This document shows, in pieces, positions 44,603 through 53,329 of a stretch of DNA of 64,000 nt; the first letter of the stretch is position 1, and each line of letters begins with the position of its first letter. The DNA is from Flavobacterium anseongense. GTDB lineage: Bacteria; Bacteroidota; Bacteroidia; Flavobacteriales; Flavobacteriaceae. The notes under the pieces are model-generated. The model saw only the letters and a list, made by a program, of their open reading frames with translations. It had not been told where the DNA came from and searched no databases. The position numbers were made by a program, and so were the translations under genes. The stretch lies in NCBI RefSeq assembly GCF_021608185.1, contig NZ_JAKIHN010000002.1, forward strand, positions 186,001-250,000, read 5' to 3'.

Positions 44603-45808
44603 CTATTTTCCATCAACATAATCTTGCAGATAAGCAAAACGTTCTGTTAGTTTTCCGTTTTCAGTTATTTTGGCTCGTTGCAGAATTCCGTCTTTATCAT
44701 TGTTAAAAAAAGCCGGAATAACATGTTCCATAAACATTTCGCCAAAACCTTCGCTGGCATCTTTGGGTAATTCACAAGGCAAATTATCAACGGCCATAAC
44801 CATAATGGAACCCGGATGTGTATAGGGAACTTCTTTGTTTTCAATTGGTAAAAAACCATAAAAAGGTTCTGCAATTGTTGATGATCTTATCGTACAAGCA
44901 ATTGGACCATCGACATCACAGGAAATATCGGCAACAATTTTTATTTTGCAATCAGAAGCCTGAAGCATATCAAGAGTAAGAATATCCGGCGCACCGTTTC
45001 CGTGAAAATGTCCAGCCATGAAAATATCAGCCACTTTGGAAAAACGTTCAAAATTTGAGATGTAATCTTGAGGGTTTTTAAAAAAATCGCTGTTATCTTC
45101 TGCTACTTTTCCGTCAATTCGTTTGTTATAATCTAAGACGTCAATTTGAGTGTAAACCGGGTGAGAGTATATTTTGTTTAAGAAATCTTCAGGAGCAACT
45201 TGTTTTATTTTTATTCCGTCGAGAATTTCTTTTGCTCCCATTCCAACTTTGCCATGACCAGTCAAAACAATTTTGATGTTTGGTAAAATTTGTCTTTTCA
45301 ATCGAACGACTAAGTCATCTTTGGTTTGTAAGGTTTCTGCTTTTGGCAAACTGAACAATTCATATTTTATTCCGAATGCTCTAAAAGCATTGTATGCTCC
45401 AACAATTCCGGCATAACGACCAAAGCCAATCAGACGTTTGTTACCTGCATCGACTATAGTTTCGTGGTCATATAACGTTATCTTTTTGTCTAATATCGCC
45501 TGAAGCAATTTTCGATTATGAACTTGCTTTTTAATAGTATGTGAAAAGAAGAAATACTTTTTATTCGGAATCAAATAATCAACCGGAATTTCTTTTACAC
45601 CAAAGAAAACATCGCAATCTGAAACATCATCAGTTACTTCAATGCCTAAGTTTTTATAGGTTTCATCAGTAAAAACTCTGATGTCAGAACTTTCGACTTT
45701 TACTATGGCTTCGGGATGTTCTTTTTGCAAACGGACTAATTCTTCAGGAGTAAAAACTACTCTTCTATCGGGTGGATTTTTTCGCTCTTTTATAATTCCA
45801 AACTTCAT
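44603..45808 (-). CDS. NAD(P)-dependent saccharopine/alanine dehydrogenase-like enzyme
   Basis: 401 residues, cytoplasmic. The N-terminal part MKFGIIKERKNPPDRRVVFT matches the alanine dehydrogenase/transhydrogenase N-terminal fold (AlaDh_PNT), and further blocks are HTIKKQ, DHETIVDAGNKRLIGFGRYA and the NAD-binding segment near KIVLTGHGKVGMGA (about 175-195). It resembles lysine-forming saccharopine dehydrogenase of fungi; the substrate in this species is not established. A -7 box lies 19 bases before the ATG, and a GAAAACGTTTTC palindrome overlaps the -33 region, so it is likely repressor-controlled. The regulator gene lies 92 bases downstream without an evident terminator. Confidence 0.85.
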   Translation of the reverse strand: MKFGIIKERKNPPDRRVVFTPEELVRLQKEHPEAIVKVESSDIRVFTDETYKNLGIEVTDDVSDCDVFFGVKEIPVDYLIPNKKYFFFSHTIKKQVHNRKLLQAILDKKITLYDHETIVDAGNKRLIGFGRYAGIVGAYNAFRAFGIKYELFSLPKAETLQTKDDLVVRLKRQILPNIKIVLTGHGKVGMGAKEILDGIKIKQVAPEDFLNKIYSHPVYTQIDVLDYNKRIDGKVAEDNSDFFKNPQDYISNFERFSKVADIFMAGHFHGNGAPDILTLDMLQASDCKIKIVADISCDVDGPIACTIRSSTIAEPFYGFLPIENKEVPYTHPGSIMVMAVDNLPCELPKDASEGFGEMFMEHVIPAFFNNDKDGILQRAKITENGKLTERFAYLQDYVDGK

Positions 45809-45827
45809 GGGTGTTTTTTTGTGATGC

Positions 45828-45835
45828 CAAAAGTA
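45828..45835 (-). promoter_or_regulatory. -7 box (TACTTTTG) for saccharopine-dehydrogenase-like gene
   Basis: TAnnTTTG on the minus strand, 19 bases before the ATG at 45808. Confidence 0.55.
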
Positions 45836-45843
45836 GTTGTAAC

Positions 45844-45855
45844 GAAAACGTTTTC
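45844..45855. promoter_or_regulatory. LacI/GalR-type palindrome GAAAACGTTTTC
   Basis: A perfect 12-base palindrome with a central CG, the operator form of LacI/GalR repressors. It ends 8 bases upstream of the -7 box at 45828-45835, so a bound repressor would block the promoter. No LacI gene is in the window. Confidence 0.45.
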
Positions 45856-46023
45856 AAAACTTTTTTTGAAAAATAAATTTCACCAAATTTTATCATTGGT
45901 ATTGATTATTATAACTTTATGAATTTGACTTAAAAAATTGTGAAAAACCTGTTGAAAGCTTTCTAAAAAAGTAATTCTATAACTTTAATGAATGGTTATA
46001 TTTGTTTTTCAATCATTATCAAA

Positions 46024-47226
46024 ATGACATCTAAAATCAGTCTCTATACTACTCAATTATTAGCTATACTTATGCTTACCATTTCTTGTTCTAAACAAGA
46101 GAAAAACGAAGAAGGCATAATTAAAGTAAATAAAAACGGAATTCCGGTAATGCAGCCTTTACAGGAAGAACTTCCGGCACTTAATTCGGCTTATATTAAT
46201 GATAAAAAATATGGTGTTAGTCGTTATTTTGAGAAAACATGGTCTGAGAAAAATGATAACGTAGCTTTTTTGGTTGCCAAAAACGGACAGATAATCTACG
46301 AAAATTATATGGGCTATGCCAATAAAGGAACGGGAGAAATGATTTCCAAAAACATGCCTCTGCATATTGCTTCTGTGAGTAAAGTATTGACTTCCACAGC
46401 TGTACTAATGCTTATTGATGCCAAAAAAATTACCTTAGACCAAAAGGTAAATACCATTATCAAAAACTTTCCTTATCCTGAAGTAACTATTCAAACGCTG
46501 CTTAATCACCGTAGCGGAATGAGAAATTATGCCTATTTCACTTTTGAAAATGGGAATTGGGACAAAAAGGAAACCCTAACCAATGAAGACATTGTAAAGG
46601 TTATGGTGGAAAAAGGAATTACTTTAGAAAGACCAACCGATACAGGATTTGGCTATTGCAACACCAATTACGCAATGCTTGCCCTGATTATTGAAAAAGT
46701 TACCGGATTAAAATATCCGGCAGCGATGAAAGAAATGATTTTTGCGCCGCTTGGTATGACCAATACTTTTGTTTTTGATATCACTAAAGACCGCGATATC
46801 ATTGCTCCGTCCTATAAAGGAAATAATGTAGAAATTGGGATTGATTATCTGGATGGAATTTACGGCGATAAAAACATCTATTCGACTCCAAGAGATTTAT
46901 TGAAATTTGACAAAGCCCGCTATGCTCCTTTTTTCCTGAATCCGGACTTGCTTAAAAAAATGTACCAAGGATATAGTTATGAAGCCAAAGGAATACGTAA
47001 TTATGGTTTAGGCATCAGAATGTCGGAGTTTGAAAAAGGCGAGCCTTTTTATTATCATAACGGCTGGTGGCATGGAAATACTTCCTGTTTTATCAACCTA
47101 AGAAAAGAGAAAGTTACGATTATTGTATTATCGAATAAGTTTACCCGAAAAACGTATCAGGCTAAAAGATTAGCTTCCCTTTTTGGCGATTATCCATTTA
47201 AGTTGGATGATAATGGCGAGGATTAA
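46024..47226 (+). CDS. Serine hydrolase, class C beta-lactamase family, lipoprotein
   Basis: 400 residues from the ATG at 46024; an upstream ATG at 45988 is less likely, because the later one starts a lipoprotein signal (MTSKISLYTTQLLAILMLTI, then SC). The SxxK motif ASVSKVL carries the nucleophile serine, YCN stands for YxN, and HNGWWHG for the third box. This family includes beta-lactamases, DD-peptidases and esterases. The anchored location suggests cell wall or ester hydrolysis. The next gene starts two bases after its stop, so they are co-transcribed. I see no sign of a resistance cassette. Confidence 0.88.
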   Translation: MTSKISLYTTQLLAILMLTISCSKQEKNEEGIIKVNKNGIPVMQPLQEELPALNSAYINDKKYGVSRYFEKTWSEKNDNVAFLVAKNGQIIYENYMGYANKGTGEMISKNMPLHIASVSKVLTSTAVLMLIDAKKITLDQKVNTIIKNFPYPEVTIQTLLNHRSGMRNYAYFTFENGNWDKKETLTNEDIVKVMVEKGITLERPTDTGFGYCNTNYAMLALIIEKVTGLKYPAAMKEMIFAPLGMTNTFVFDITKDRDIIAPSYKGNNVEIGIDYLDGIYGDKNIYSTPRDLLKFDKARYAPFFLNPDLLKKMYQGYSYEAKGIRNYGLGIRMSEFEKGEPFYYHNGWWHGNTSCFINLRKEKVTIIVLSNKFTRKTYQAKRLASLFGDYPFKLDDNGED

Positions 47227-47227
47227 T

Positions 47228-47605
47228 ATGATACAATTTAATCTGAAATATTTTGCACTAACTATTTCACTTTTCATTATCGAAACGCTAATCGCGCTGT
47301 ATGTTCATGACAACTTTGTGCGCCCTTACTTTGGTGATGTGCTTGTTGTTATTCTGATTTATTGTTTTCTAAAATCATTTCTAAATTTAAAAGTGACAAC
47401 GGCCTCGATATTTGTATTGCTGTTTGCATTCACTATAGAATTTCTGCAGTATTTGAATATTGTTGAAAAACTGGAATTGCAAAATTCAAAAATCGCCCGA
47501 ACAGTTATCGGAACATCATTTTCCTGGGAAGATATTATTTCTTATATCGCAGGGATAGTTGTAGTGATTGCCGTTGAATATTTTCTTCGGAAAGAAAAAG
47601 CATAG
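47228..47605 (+). CDS. DUF2809-type small membrane protein
   Basis: 125 residues from the ATG at 47228. Four membrane helices (about 7-24, 33-52, 58-75, 95-115) with FGDVLVVILIYCFLKSF and TIEFLQYLNI match the DUF2809 family, whose function is unknown. It is translationally close to the serine hydrolase gene and convergent, three bases apart, with the GH3 fusion gene. No terminator hairpin is visible between them. Confidence 0.85.
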   Translation: MIQFNLKYFALTISLFIIETLIALYVHDNFVRPYFGDVLVVILIYCFLKSFLNLKVTTASIFVLLFAFTIEFLQYLNIVEKLELQNSKIARTVIGTSFSWEDIISYIAGIVVVIAVEYFLRKEKA

Positions 47606-47608
47606 CTG

Positions 47609-50600
47609 TTATTTCTCTATAATCGCATCCTGAATGACTTTTTGGATGTCTTCGCGAATGTTTTCTTTTGAAAGTTTATTTGGCAAATTAGAATCAGGAT
47701 ACGTTCTGTTGGATAGGAAGACGTAAACTATTTCCATTTCAGGATCAGCCCAAGCAATAGTTCCCGTAAAACCTGTATGTCCAAAACTTGACATTGAAAC
47801 ACAACCACAAGTTGGACCGCCACCACTTATTTGCGGTTTGTCAAATCCTAAGCCGCGACGGTTTCCTTCACCGCAAAACCAACACGTATTAAAATCGTTA
47901 AACGTAGCTTCCGAGAAATATTGAATACCTCCATAATTTCCTTTTTGCAGATACATCTGCATCATCTTGGCAATATCCATAGCATTGGAAAAAATCCCTG
48001 CATGTCCGGCTACTCCATCTTCCATCGCGGCTTCCATATCGTGAACATAACCTTGAATGGTATCATGACGGAAATAAGTATCTATTTCTGTTGGTGCAAT
48101 CACACTTTTATCAAATTTAGTCAAAGGATTATAAAGTGTATTATTCATCCCAAGTGTTTTATAGAAATTGTCTGTTGCCAATTCATCCAAATGTCTGCCC
48201 ATAATTTTCTCCAGATATTGTTTCAAAATGATAAAGGTAAAATCGCTGTAGCGGTATTCTTTTTTATCAATAAGCGGACTGTCGATGATTCGTTTCATAA
48301 TGGTATCATGATAATCATCGCGTAAATACAAACTATCGGAAACTTTTTTGGTGAATCCTTCACTGTATATTTTACGATAGTATTTTTCCATTGGTTTTTT
48401 GGCTGAATCTAATGTAGCGGTGTAAAACGGAATCCATGCCTGCATTCTGCCATAGTGGGATAACAATTCTTTAAACGTTATTTTCTGTTTGTTAGAACTT
48501 CTAAATTGTGGCAGCATTTCGCCTAAAGTAGTTTCGAGTGTTACTTTCTTTTGGTCATAAACCTGCATCAAATTGGGTAAAGTCGCTACTATTTTGGTTA
48601 GAGAAGCTACATCATACAAATCGCTGTTCTTCACTTTTACATCACCTTCATAGGTTTGCTTCCCAAAAGATTTTTGATAGATAACTTTTCCCTTTCGGGC
48701 AACCAAAATCTGCACTCCCGGCGTCATTTTATTATCGATTGCTTTTTGAGCATAAGTTTCTATATGCTTGAGTTTTTCTGAACTCATACCTACACTTTCC
48801 GGTGTAGCAAAACCCAAGCGGTTGAGTTTTTGAGTCGTGATTCCGTCTCCTGCTTTTAATGAAGTATTAATAGAAACCGGAAGCAATCCTTTGGCGTCAA
48901 TAGCTCCAAAAATCAATTCAGCTGAAACTTCCTGCGCAATGTTTCCATTCTGATACGAGACTATTACACCGGGTATTTCATCAAAATTTAAAATTCTCGA
49001 TAAGGAATACGGTTTGGCAAAACAATCCAGAATTACTTTCTTTTTAGAGGCAATTGAATCTATTACCTGTAATTCAGGCACTGTCAGTTCAGGCGATTTC
49101 CACCAAGATTTATGCGATTTATGATATCCTATGACAACCGTTTCATAATCGGTTAACTTAGCCATTAAGCTATCGATATTCGTTTCTGAAACTTCGGTGA
49201 CATTAGTGTATTTCTTTAACGTAGTGACGAAAGAACTGTTGGTGTCATCACCTAATTTTACATAGGCAATTTTTTGATTTAGATTTCTAATTGGCAGAAT
49301 GTTTCCGTCATTTTTTACAACAGTAACAGCATTTTCAAACAATTCATATTGCAAAGTCTCATTCGATTTCGGATTCAAATCGTTATATAAATTGATGCCT
49401 TCGATAGGTTTATAATTATTCAATCCTGCTTTGAACTTATAGCGCAAAATCTTCTTAACCGATTGTGCTAATCGCTCATCGGAAATTAGACTGTCCTGAT
49501 AAGCTACACATATTTTCTCTACGGCAAGCGGTACATTTTCTGCAAAAAGCAGTATGTCATTTCCGGCCAGGAACGCTTCCAAATCAATATCGCCTGGTTT
49601 TCTGAAATTGGCTGCGCCTTTCATATTCAGTGCATCTGTAAAAATTAATCCGTCAAAACCTAACTCTTTTTTAAGAAGTTTGGTAACCACATCATAAGAA
49701 ACAGAGGTTGGATAACCTGTTCTAGGTTCTAAACTTGGGACATTTAAATGCGCTACCATTACTGAAACCAGACCTTCATCAAACATTCTTTTGTATGGAT
49801 ACAATTCAACTTTATCCAAATGATCCAAAGAAGCATTTACCACAGGCAAAGTACTGTGCGAATCGGTTGCTGTATCTCCGTGTCCGGGAAAATGTTTTCC
49901 GGTAGAAAAAACTCCCTCGGCTTGAGCGCCATTCATTAAAGCAATAGCATGTTCGGTAACGCTAACTTTATTTTCACCAAAAGAGCGGTAACCGATAATT
50001 GGATTTTTTGGATTGGTATTGATATCTAAAACCGGTGCAAAATTGAAATGAATTCCCATTCTCTTGCTTTCCTTAGCCATGCTGGCTCCTACTTTTTCAA
50101 CCAACTTCAAGTCTTTAATGGCGCCCAAAGTCATGTTAAAAGGATAACGAAAAGTTGAATCGATTCGCATACTTAAACCCCATTCGGCGTCAATACCAAT
50201 AAACAAAGGTACTTTGGCAAGTGATTGGTATTTATTGGTCAAACGTGCCTGACGCATTGGTCCGCCCTGAAAAAAGATTAATCCACCGACTTTATTCTCG
50301 GTGACCAACTTTTCAACATCAGCAACATGCGCAGCATCTTTATTAGAATAGGCAGCAACCATAAACAGTTGGCCTACTTTTTCATCAAAAGACATTTGAT
50401 TGTAAATACTATCAACCCAACGGGTTTCTTTATCAGTTTCGGGGAAAAAGTTCTTTTTAGGATGCGGATGATAAACCGTTTCATCAATCGGAACTACTAC
50501 TTCAGGATTTGGTTCAGTTACAGGAACAACAACAGTTGGCTTGTTTTTGACTGACGAACAATTCGTAATCAAAAATAGCAATCCTGTGCATAAAACTATA

Positions 50601-50620
50601 CTGAATACTACCCTTTTCAT
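47609..50620 (-). CDS. GH3 beta-N-acetylhexosaminidase fused to class C beta-lactamase-like domain
   Basis: 1003 residues. A lipoprotein signal (cysteine about 21) is followed by a GH3 domain (about 65-410) with the NagZ signature STGKHFPGHGDTATDSHSTL, where His and Asp form the acid-base dyad. A middle domain comes next, and residues about 620-1000 form a serine hydrolase with SxxK (ASLTKIV), YSD and HTG boxes. The NagZ part should cut N-acetylglucosaminyl linkages of peptidoglycan fragments, and the C-terminal part may cleave the peptide or ester side. This fusion occurs in Bacteroidota. It lies at the end of a long minus-strand cluster of envelope genes. Confidence 0.9.
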   Translation of the reverse strand: MKRVVFSIVLCTGLLFLITNCSSVKNKPTVVVPVTEPNPEVVVPIDETVYHPHPKKNFFPETDKETRWVDSIYNQMSFDEKVGQLFMVAAYSNKDAAHVADVEKLVTENKVGGLIFFQGGPMRQARLTNKYQSLAKVPLFIGIDAEWGLSMRIDSTFRYPFNMTLGAIKDLKLVEKVGASMAKESKRMGIHFNFAPVLDINTNPKNPIIGYRSFGENKVSVTEHAIALMNGAQAEGVFSTGKHFPGHGDTATDSHSTLPVVNASLDHLDKVELYPYKRMFDEGLVSVMVAHLNVPSLEPRTGYPTSVSYDVVTKLLKKELGFDGLIFTDALNMKGAANFRKPGDIDLEAFLAGNDILLFAENVPLAVEKICVAYQDSLISDERLAQSVKKILRYKFKAGLNNYKPIEGINLYNDLNPKSNETLQYELFENAVTVVKNDGNILPIRNLNQKIAYVKLGDDTNSSFVTTLKKYTNVTEVSETNIDSLMAKLTDYETVVIGYHKSHKSWWKSPELTVPELQVIDSIASKKKVILDCFAKPYSLSRILNFDEIPGVIVSYQNGNIAQEVSAELIFGAIDAKGLLPVSINTSLKAGDGITTQKLNRLGFATPESVGMSSEKLKHIETYAQKAIDNKMTPGVQILVARKGKVIYQKSFGKQTYEGDVKVKNSDLYDVASLTKIVATLPNLMQVYDQKKVTLETTLGEMLPQFRSSNKQKITFKELLSHYGRMQAWIPFYTATLDSAKKPMEKYYRKIYSEGFTKKVSDSLYLRDDYHDTIMKRIIDSPLIDKKEYRYSDFTFIILKQYLEKIMGRHLDELATDNFYKTLGMNNTLYNPLTKFDKSVIAPTEIDTYFRHDTIQGYVHDMEAAMEDGVAGHAGIFSNAMDIAKMMQMYLQKGNYGGIQYFSEATFNDFNTCWFCGEGNRRGLGFDKPQISGGGPTCGCVSMSSFGHTGFTGTIAWADPEMEIVYVFLSNRTYPDSNLPNKLSKENIREDIQKVIQDAIIEK

Positions 50621-50629
50621 GTAAATGGA

Positions 50630-51112
50630 TTAAAAGAAACGACTGTGCCAGCTTTCGCCCGCAGGAACTTCCCAGTTTTCGTTAAATTCTTCGATGCTGT
50701 TCACCAAATTGTTAAAAACTATAGTGTTGGCGGTAACGGCTTTCTCTTTAGCCATTCGCTTGAAATCAATTAATGATTTGTGAGCAATATGTTCTCCGTT
50801 TTTAAACGTTACATTCATTTTATCCAACAGATCGACTTGGTATTTTTGCTCAAGATTTTGGATGAAACTCACAGAAGAATCTATAGAACAGCCTGTTGCC
50901 TGTTGCACCTCTTGATTAACAGCAAGAATGATGAAACGGTTGTATTTCAATAGATAAGAAGCTTCTAATCCGGTTCCGTGTGCTGACCAGTTTTCGATAA
51001 ATGCTTTTAAATCATTTTCGATTTCAGTCATTTCATCGTCTGAAAATTTTCGATTGGATTGGTAAATCCAAATTCTGGAGTCTTCAGGTAAATTTTCAAA
51101 AGGGATATACAT
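50630..51112 (-). CDS. Conserved cytoplasmic protein of unknown function
   Basis: 160 residues, soluble, no signal peptide. Family members in Flavobacteria are sometimes called 'ABC transporter ATPase', but there is no Walker A (GxxGxGKS) or LSGGE here, so that label is not supported. Visible features are IWIYQSNRKFSDDEM at the start, ENWSAHGTGLEASYLLKYNR, and a CSIDSSVSFIQ segment in the middle that looks like a small active-site or metal patch. It lies between the PAP2 gene (8-base gap) and the GH3 fusion gene. Confidence 0.85.
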   Translation of the reverse strand: MYIPFENLPEDSRIWIYQSNRKFSDDEMTEIENDLKAFIENWSAHGTGLEASYLLKYNRFIILAVNQEVQQATGCSIDSSVSFIQNLEQKYQVDLLDKMNVTFKNGEHIAHKSLIDFKRMAKEKAVTANTIVFNNLVNSIEEFNENWEVPAGESWHSRFF

Positions 51113-51120
51113 AATTTTAA

Positions 51121-51888
51121 TTAAAATGTTTTTACAAATGCAAAACCGGTTGTTTTACCATTATAAAACGGAATCATAGCAGTTTTAGTATTTTTTGAGT
51201 TCTTTTTTGTGAACCATTTACTTGTAATTGGATATAACCAATAACCCGCTTTTGCACTAAGAATTCCTATTCCGGCTCCAGCTACAACATCTGTAAACCA
51301 GTGCCTGTTATTATACATTCGGAAAGCTCCGGTTCCTGCAGCTATTACATAGCCTGAAATTCCGTACCACACCGATTCATTTTTATATTCCTGCATCATT
51401 AATTCGGCTCCCATAAAAGCGGTAGCTGTATGTCCTGAAGGGAATGAATTAAGGCTGCTTCCATCCGGACGTTCAACTGATGCCGTTTTCTTAAAAGCAT
51501 TTACTGTCAATCCCATTAAAAGATAAGAAGTTGCAAAAATTATCGTTTTATCTTTAAAATTATTTTTACTCTTTACTCCAAAAGCGCTTAAACCATAGAA
51601 AGCTGCAATTGGTGTGTATTGCGAAAAATCGTCAATGGATGTTTTTTCATCAATGCTCTCCTTAACTTCACTACTTATACCTGAATTGAAACCTTTAATC
51701 TGACCGCTTTCTAATCCAACAATTCCGTAACCTATAAAAACAGCCGGAATGATTAGACTTTTGTATTTGAACTTTAACTGAATAGAGTCCGTTTTTTGAC
51801 TCGGAATTGTATCTGAAACGGATTGCGCATTAGAAACAAAAAAAGCAAAACTACAAATGCAAAAAAGGATCTTTGATTTCAAATTCAT
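51121..51888 (-). CDS. PAP2-family membrane phosphatase
   Basis: 255 residues with a signal sequence and several hydrophobic helices. The three phosphatase motifs are present: KTASVERPDGSS (KxxxxxxRP), FPSGHTATAF (SGH) and NRHWFTDVVAG (SRxxxxxHxxxD type). The family dephosphorylates lipid phosphates such as undecaprenyl diphosphate or phosphatidate at the membrane. The lipid substrate is unknown. It is 8 bases downstream of the CCG-domain protein gene. Confidence 0.9.
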   Translation of the reverse strand: MNLKSKILFCICSFAFFVSNAQSVSDTIPSQKTDSIQLKFKYKSLIIPAVFIGYGIVGLESGQIKGFNSGISSEVKESIDEKTSIDDFSQYTPIAAFYGLSAFGVKSKNNFKDKTIIFATSYLLMGLTVNAFKKTASVERPDGSSLNSFPSGHTATAFMGAELMMQEYKNESVWYGISGYVIAAGTGAFRMYNNRHWFTDVVAGAGIGILSAKAGYWLYPITSKWFTKKNSKNTKTAMIPFYNGKTTGFAFVKTF

Positions 51889-51896
51889 TAATCAGA

Positions 51897-52688
51897 TTAT
51901 AAGTCCTGTGCGTTAGCGATTAATTCGGCTACGTCCATTACTTTAACGTTTGCTTCCTGTTCTTTGGCTTTAACGCCGTCGGTCATCATCGTGTTGCAAA
52001 ATGGACAACCGGCAGCGATTATTTCGGGTTTGGTTTCCAAAGCATCTTCGGTTCTTTCTACGTTGATGTCTTTGTTGCCGGTTTCCGGCTCTTTGAACAT
52101 TTGGGCACCTCCGGCGCCACAACACAAACCGTTAGCTCTTGAACGCTTCATTTCGACCAATTCAGCATCCAGTTTTTGGATTAAATCTCTTGGTGCCTCA
52201 TATACATTATTAGCTCTTCCGAGATAACATGGATCGTGAAACGTAATTCTTTTTCCTTTGAATTGTCCGCCTTCAATAGTCAATCTTCCTGAATCTAAAA
52301 GTTGCTTTAGGAATTCGGTGTGATGTACTACTTCGTATGTTCCGCCCAATTCAGGATATTCATTTTTCAGTGTATTAAAACAATGTGGGCAGGCAGTTAC
52401 GATTTTTTTAGCTTCGTAGGCATTCAGCACTTCGATGTTCATCATCGCCTGCATCTGAAACAAAAACTCATTTCCAGCACGCTTTGCCGGGTCACCGGTA
52501 CAACTTTCTTCTGTACCCAAAACAGCAAACTCGACATTTGCACGATTTAGAATACGCACAAATGCCTTAGTGATTTTCTTTGCTCTGTCGTCAAAACTAC
52601 CTGCACAACCAACCCAAAACAATACTTCGGGTTGCTTGCCTTGAGCCATCATTTCTGCCATGGTTGGCACATTTAATACTTCTGACAT
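51897..52688 (-). CDS. CCG-domain iron-sulfur oxidoreductase (HdrB/GlcF-like)
   Basis: 263 residues, soluble. Two cysteine-rich CCG motifs bind a cofactor of the HdrB type: CPHCFN with HDPCYLGRAN, and the CCGAGG block followed by CPFCNTMM. Such proteins pair with a membrane 4Fe-4S subunit, and that partner lies two genes upstream (53330-54634). They may act together in electron transfer with lactate, glycolate or a quinone; the substrate is not visible. A 14-base hairpin lies before the gene. Confidence 0.88.
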   Translation of the reverse strand: MSEVLNVPTMAEMMAQGKQPEVLFWVGCAGSFDDRAKKITKAFVRILNRANVEFAVLGTEESCTGDPAKRAGNEFLFQMQAMMNIEVLNAYEAKKIVTACPHCFNTLKNEYPELGGTYEVVHHTEFLKQLLDSGRLTIEGGQFKGKRITFHDPCYLGRANNVYEAPRDLIQKLDAELVEMKRSRANGLCCGAGGAQMFKEPETGNKDINVERTEDALETKPEIIAAGCPFCNTMMTDGVKAKEQEANVKVMDVAELIANAQDL

Positions 52689-52711
52689 TTTTTTTGTTTA
52701 TTTGGTTATCT

Positions 52712-52754
52712 GGTTATTTGGTTATTCGGCTATACTTCAAATAACCAAATAACC
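52712..52754. repeat. Inverted repeat upstream of CCG-domain gene
   Basis: GGTTATTTGGTTAT (52712-52725) and ATAACCAAATAACC (52741-52754) are perfect complements with a 15-base loop. It lies between two minus-strand genes and may be a terminator or RNA processing hairpin. Confidence 0.6.
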
Positions 52755-52767
52755 GAATTACCGAATA

Positions 52768-53214
52768 TTAATCGTGATGCTCGTCATCGAACACTTGAAT
52801 AGTTACTTCTTTTTCTATCAAATTGGTAAACTTTCCTCTGTAACGGGTTGCTTTTACCAAGTGATTGTCGATCCAGTGGTAGTTTCCACCACGTGGTTTT
52901 CCGAATAGAATTCCATGGTATTTGAATCCGTGTTTTTTTAACCAAATCTCAGTATATTCTCTGTGAGCTTCTGTTCTTGAAGTAAAGAAGAATATAATGT
53001 GACCTTCGTCGTACCATTTGTTTAAAGTAACTAATGCATCAGGATAAACCTCTGCAGTCAGCATTCTTTCAGGCTCTTCGTTTGGAATATCGTCACAAAC
53101 CGTTCCGTCTATATCGATTAAATAGTTCTTAATTCCTTCTGGTAAAATTGGACTTAAATGTTGCCCGTTTTCGGTAATACTTTGCAAGTTTTTTTCGATG
53201 TCTTCCGCTTTCAT
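52768..53214 (-). CDS. HAD-superfamily phosphatase-like protein
   Basis: 148 residues from the ATG at 53214; the longer upstream frame is rejected. HAD motif I is LIDIDGTVCDD (nucleophile D34), motif II FFFTSRTEAHREYT, and motif III with the Lys in FGKPRGGNYHWIDNH; the last Asp pair is near VFDDEHHD. It should hydrolyse a small phosphate ester. Spacing places it between the two iron-sulfur genes, so it shares a transcript, but no functional link is evident. Confidence 0.85.
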   Translation of the reverse strand: MKAEDIEKNLQSITENGQHLSPILPEGIKNYLIDIDGTVCDDIPNEEPERMLTAEVYPDALVTLNKWYDEGHIIFFFTSRTEAHREYTEIWLKKHGFKYHGILFGKPRGGNYHWIDNHLVKATRYRGKFTNLIEKEVTIQVFDDEHHD

Positions 53215-53329
53215 TTTTTTTCTAATTTTTTTTAATAGTTCACATTCATTTGACAAATTCCCAAGCCTCACATTTTTGGTCATTTGTTTTTATTTTTATA
53301 TGGATGCGATAAATTGCATCCTAATTCAA

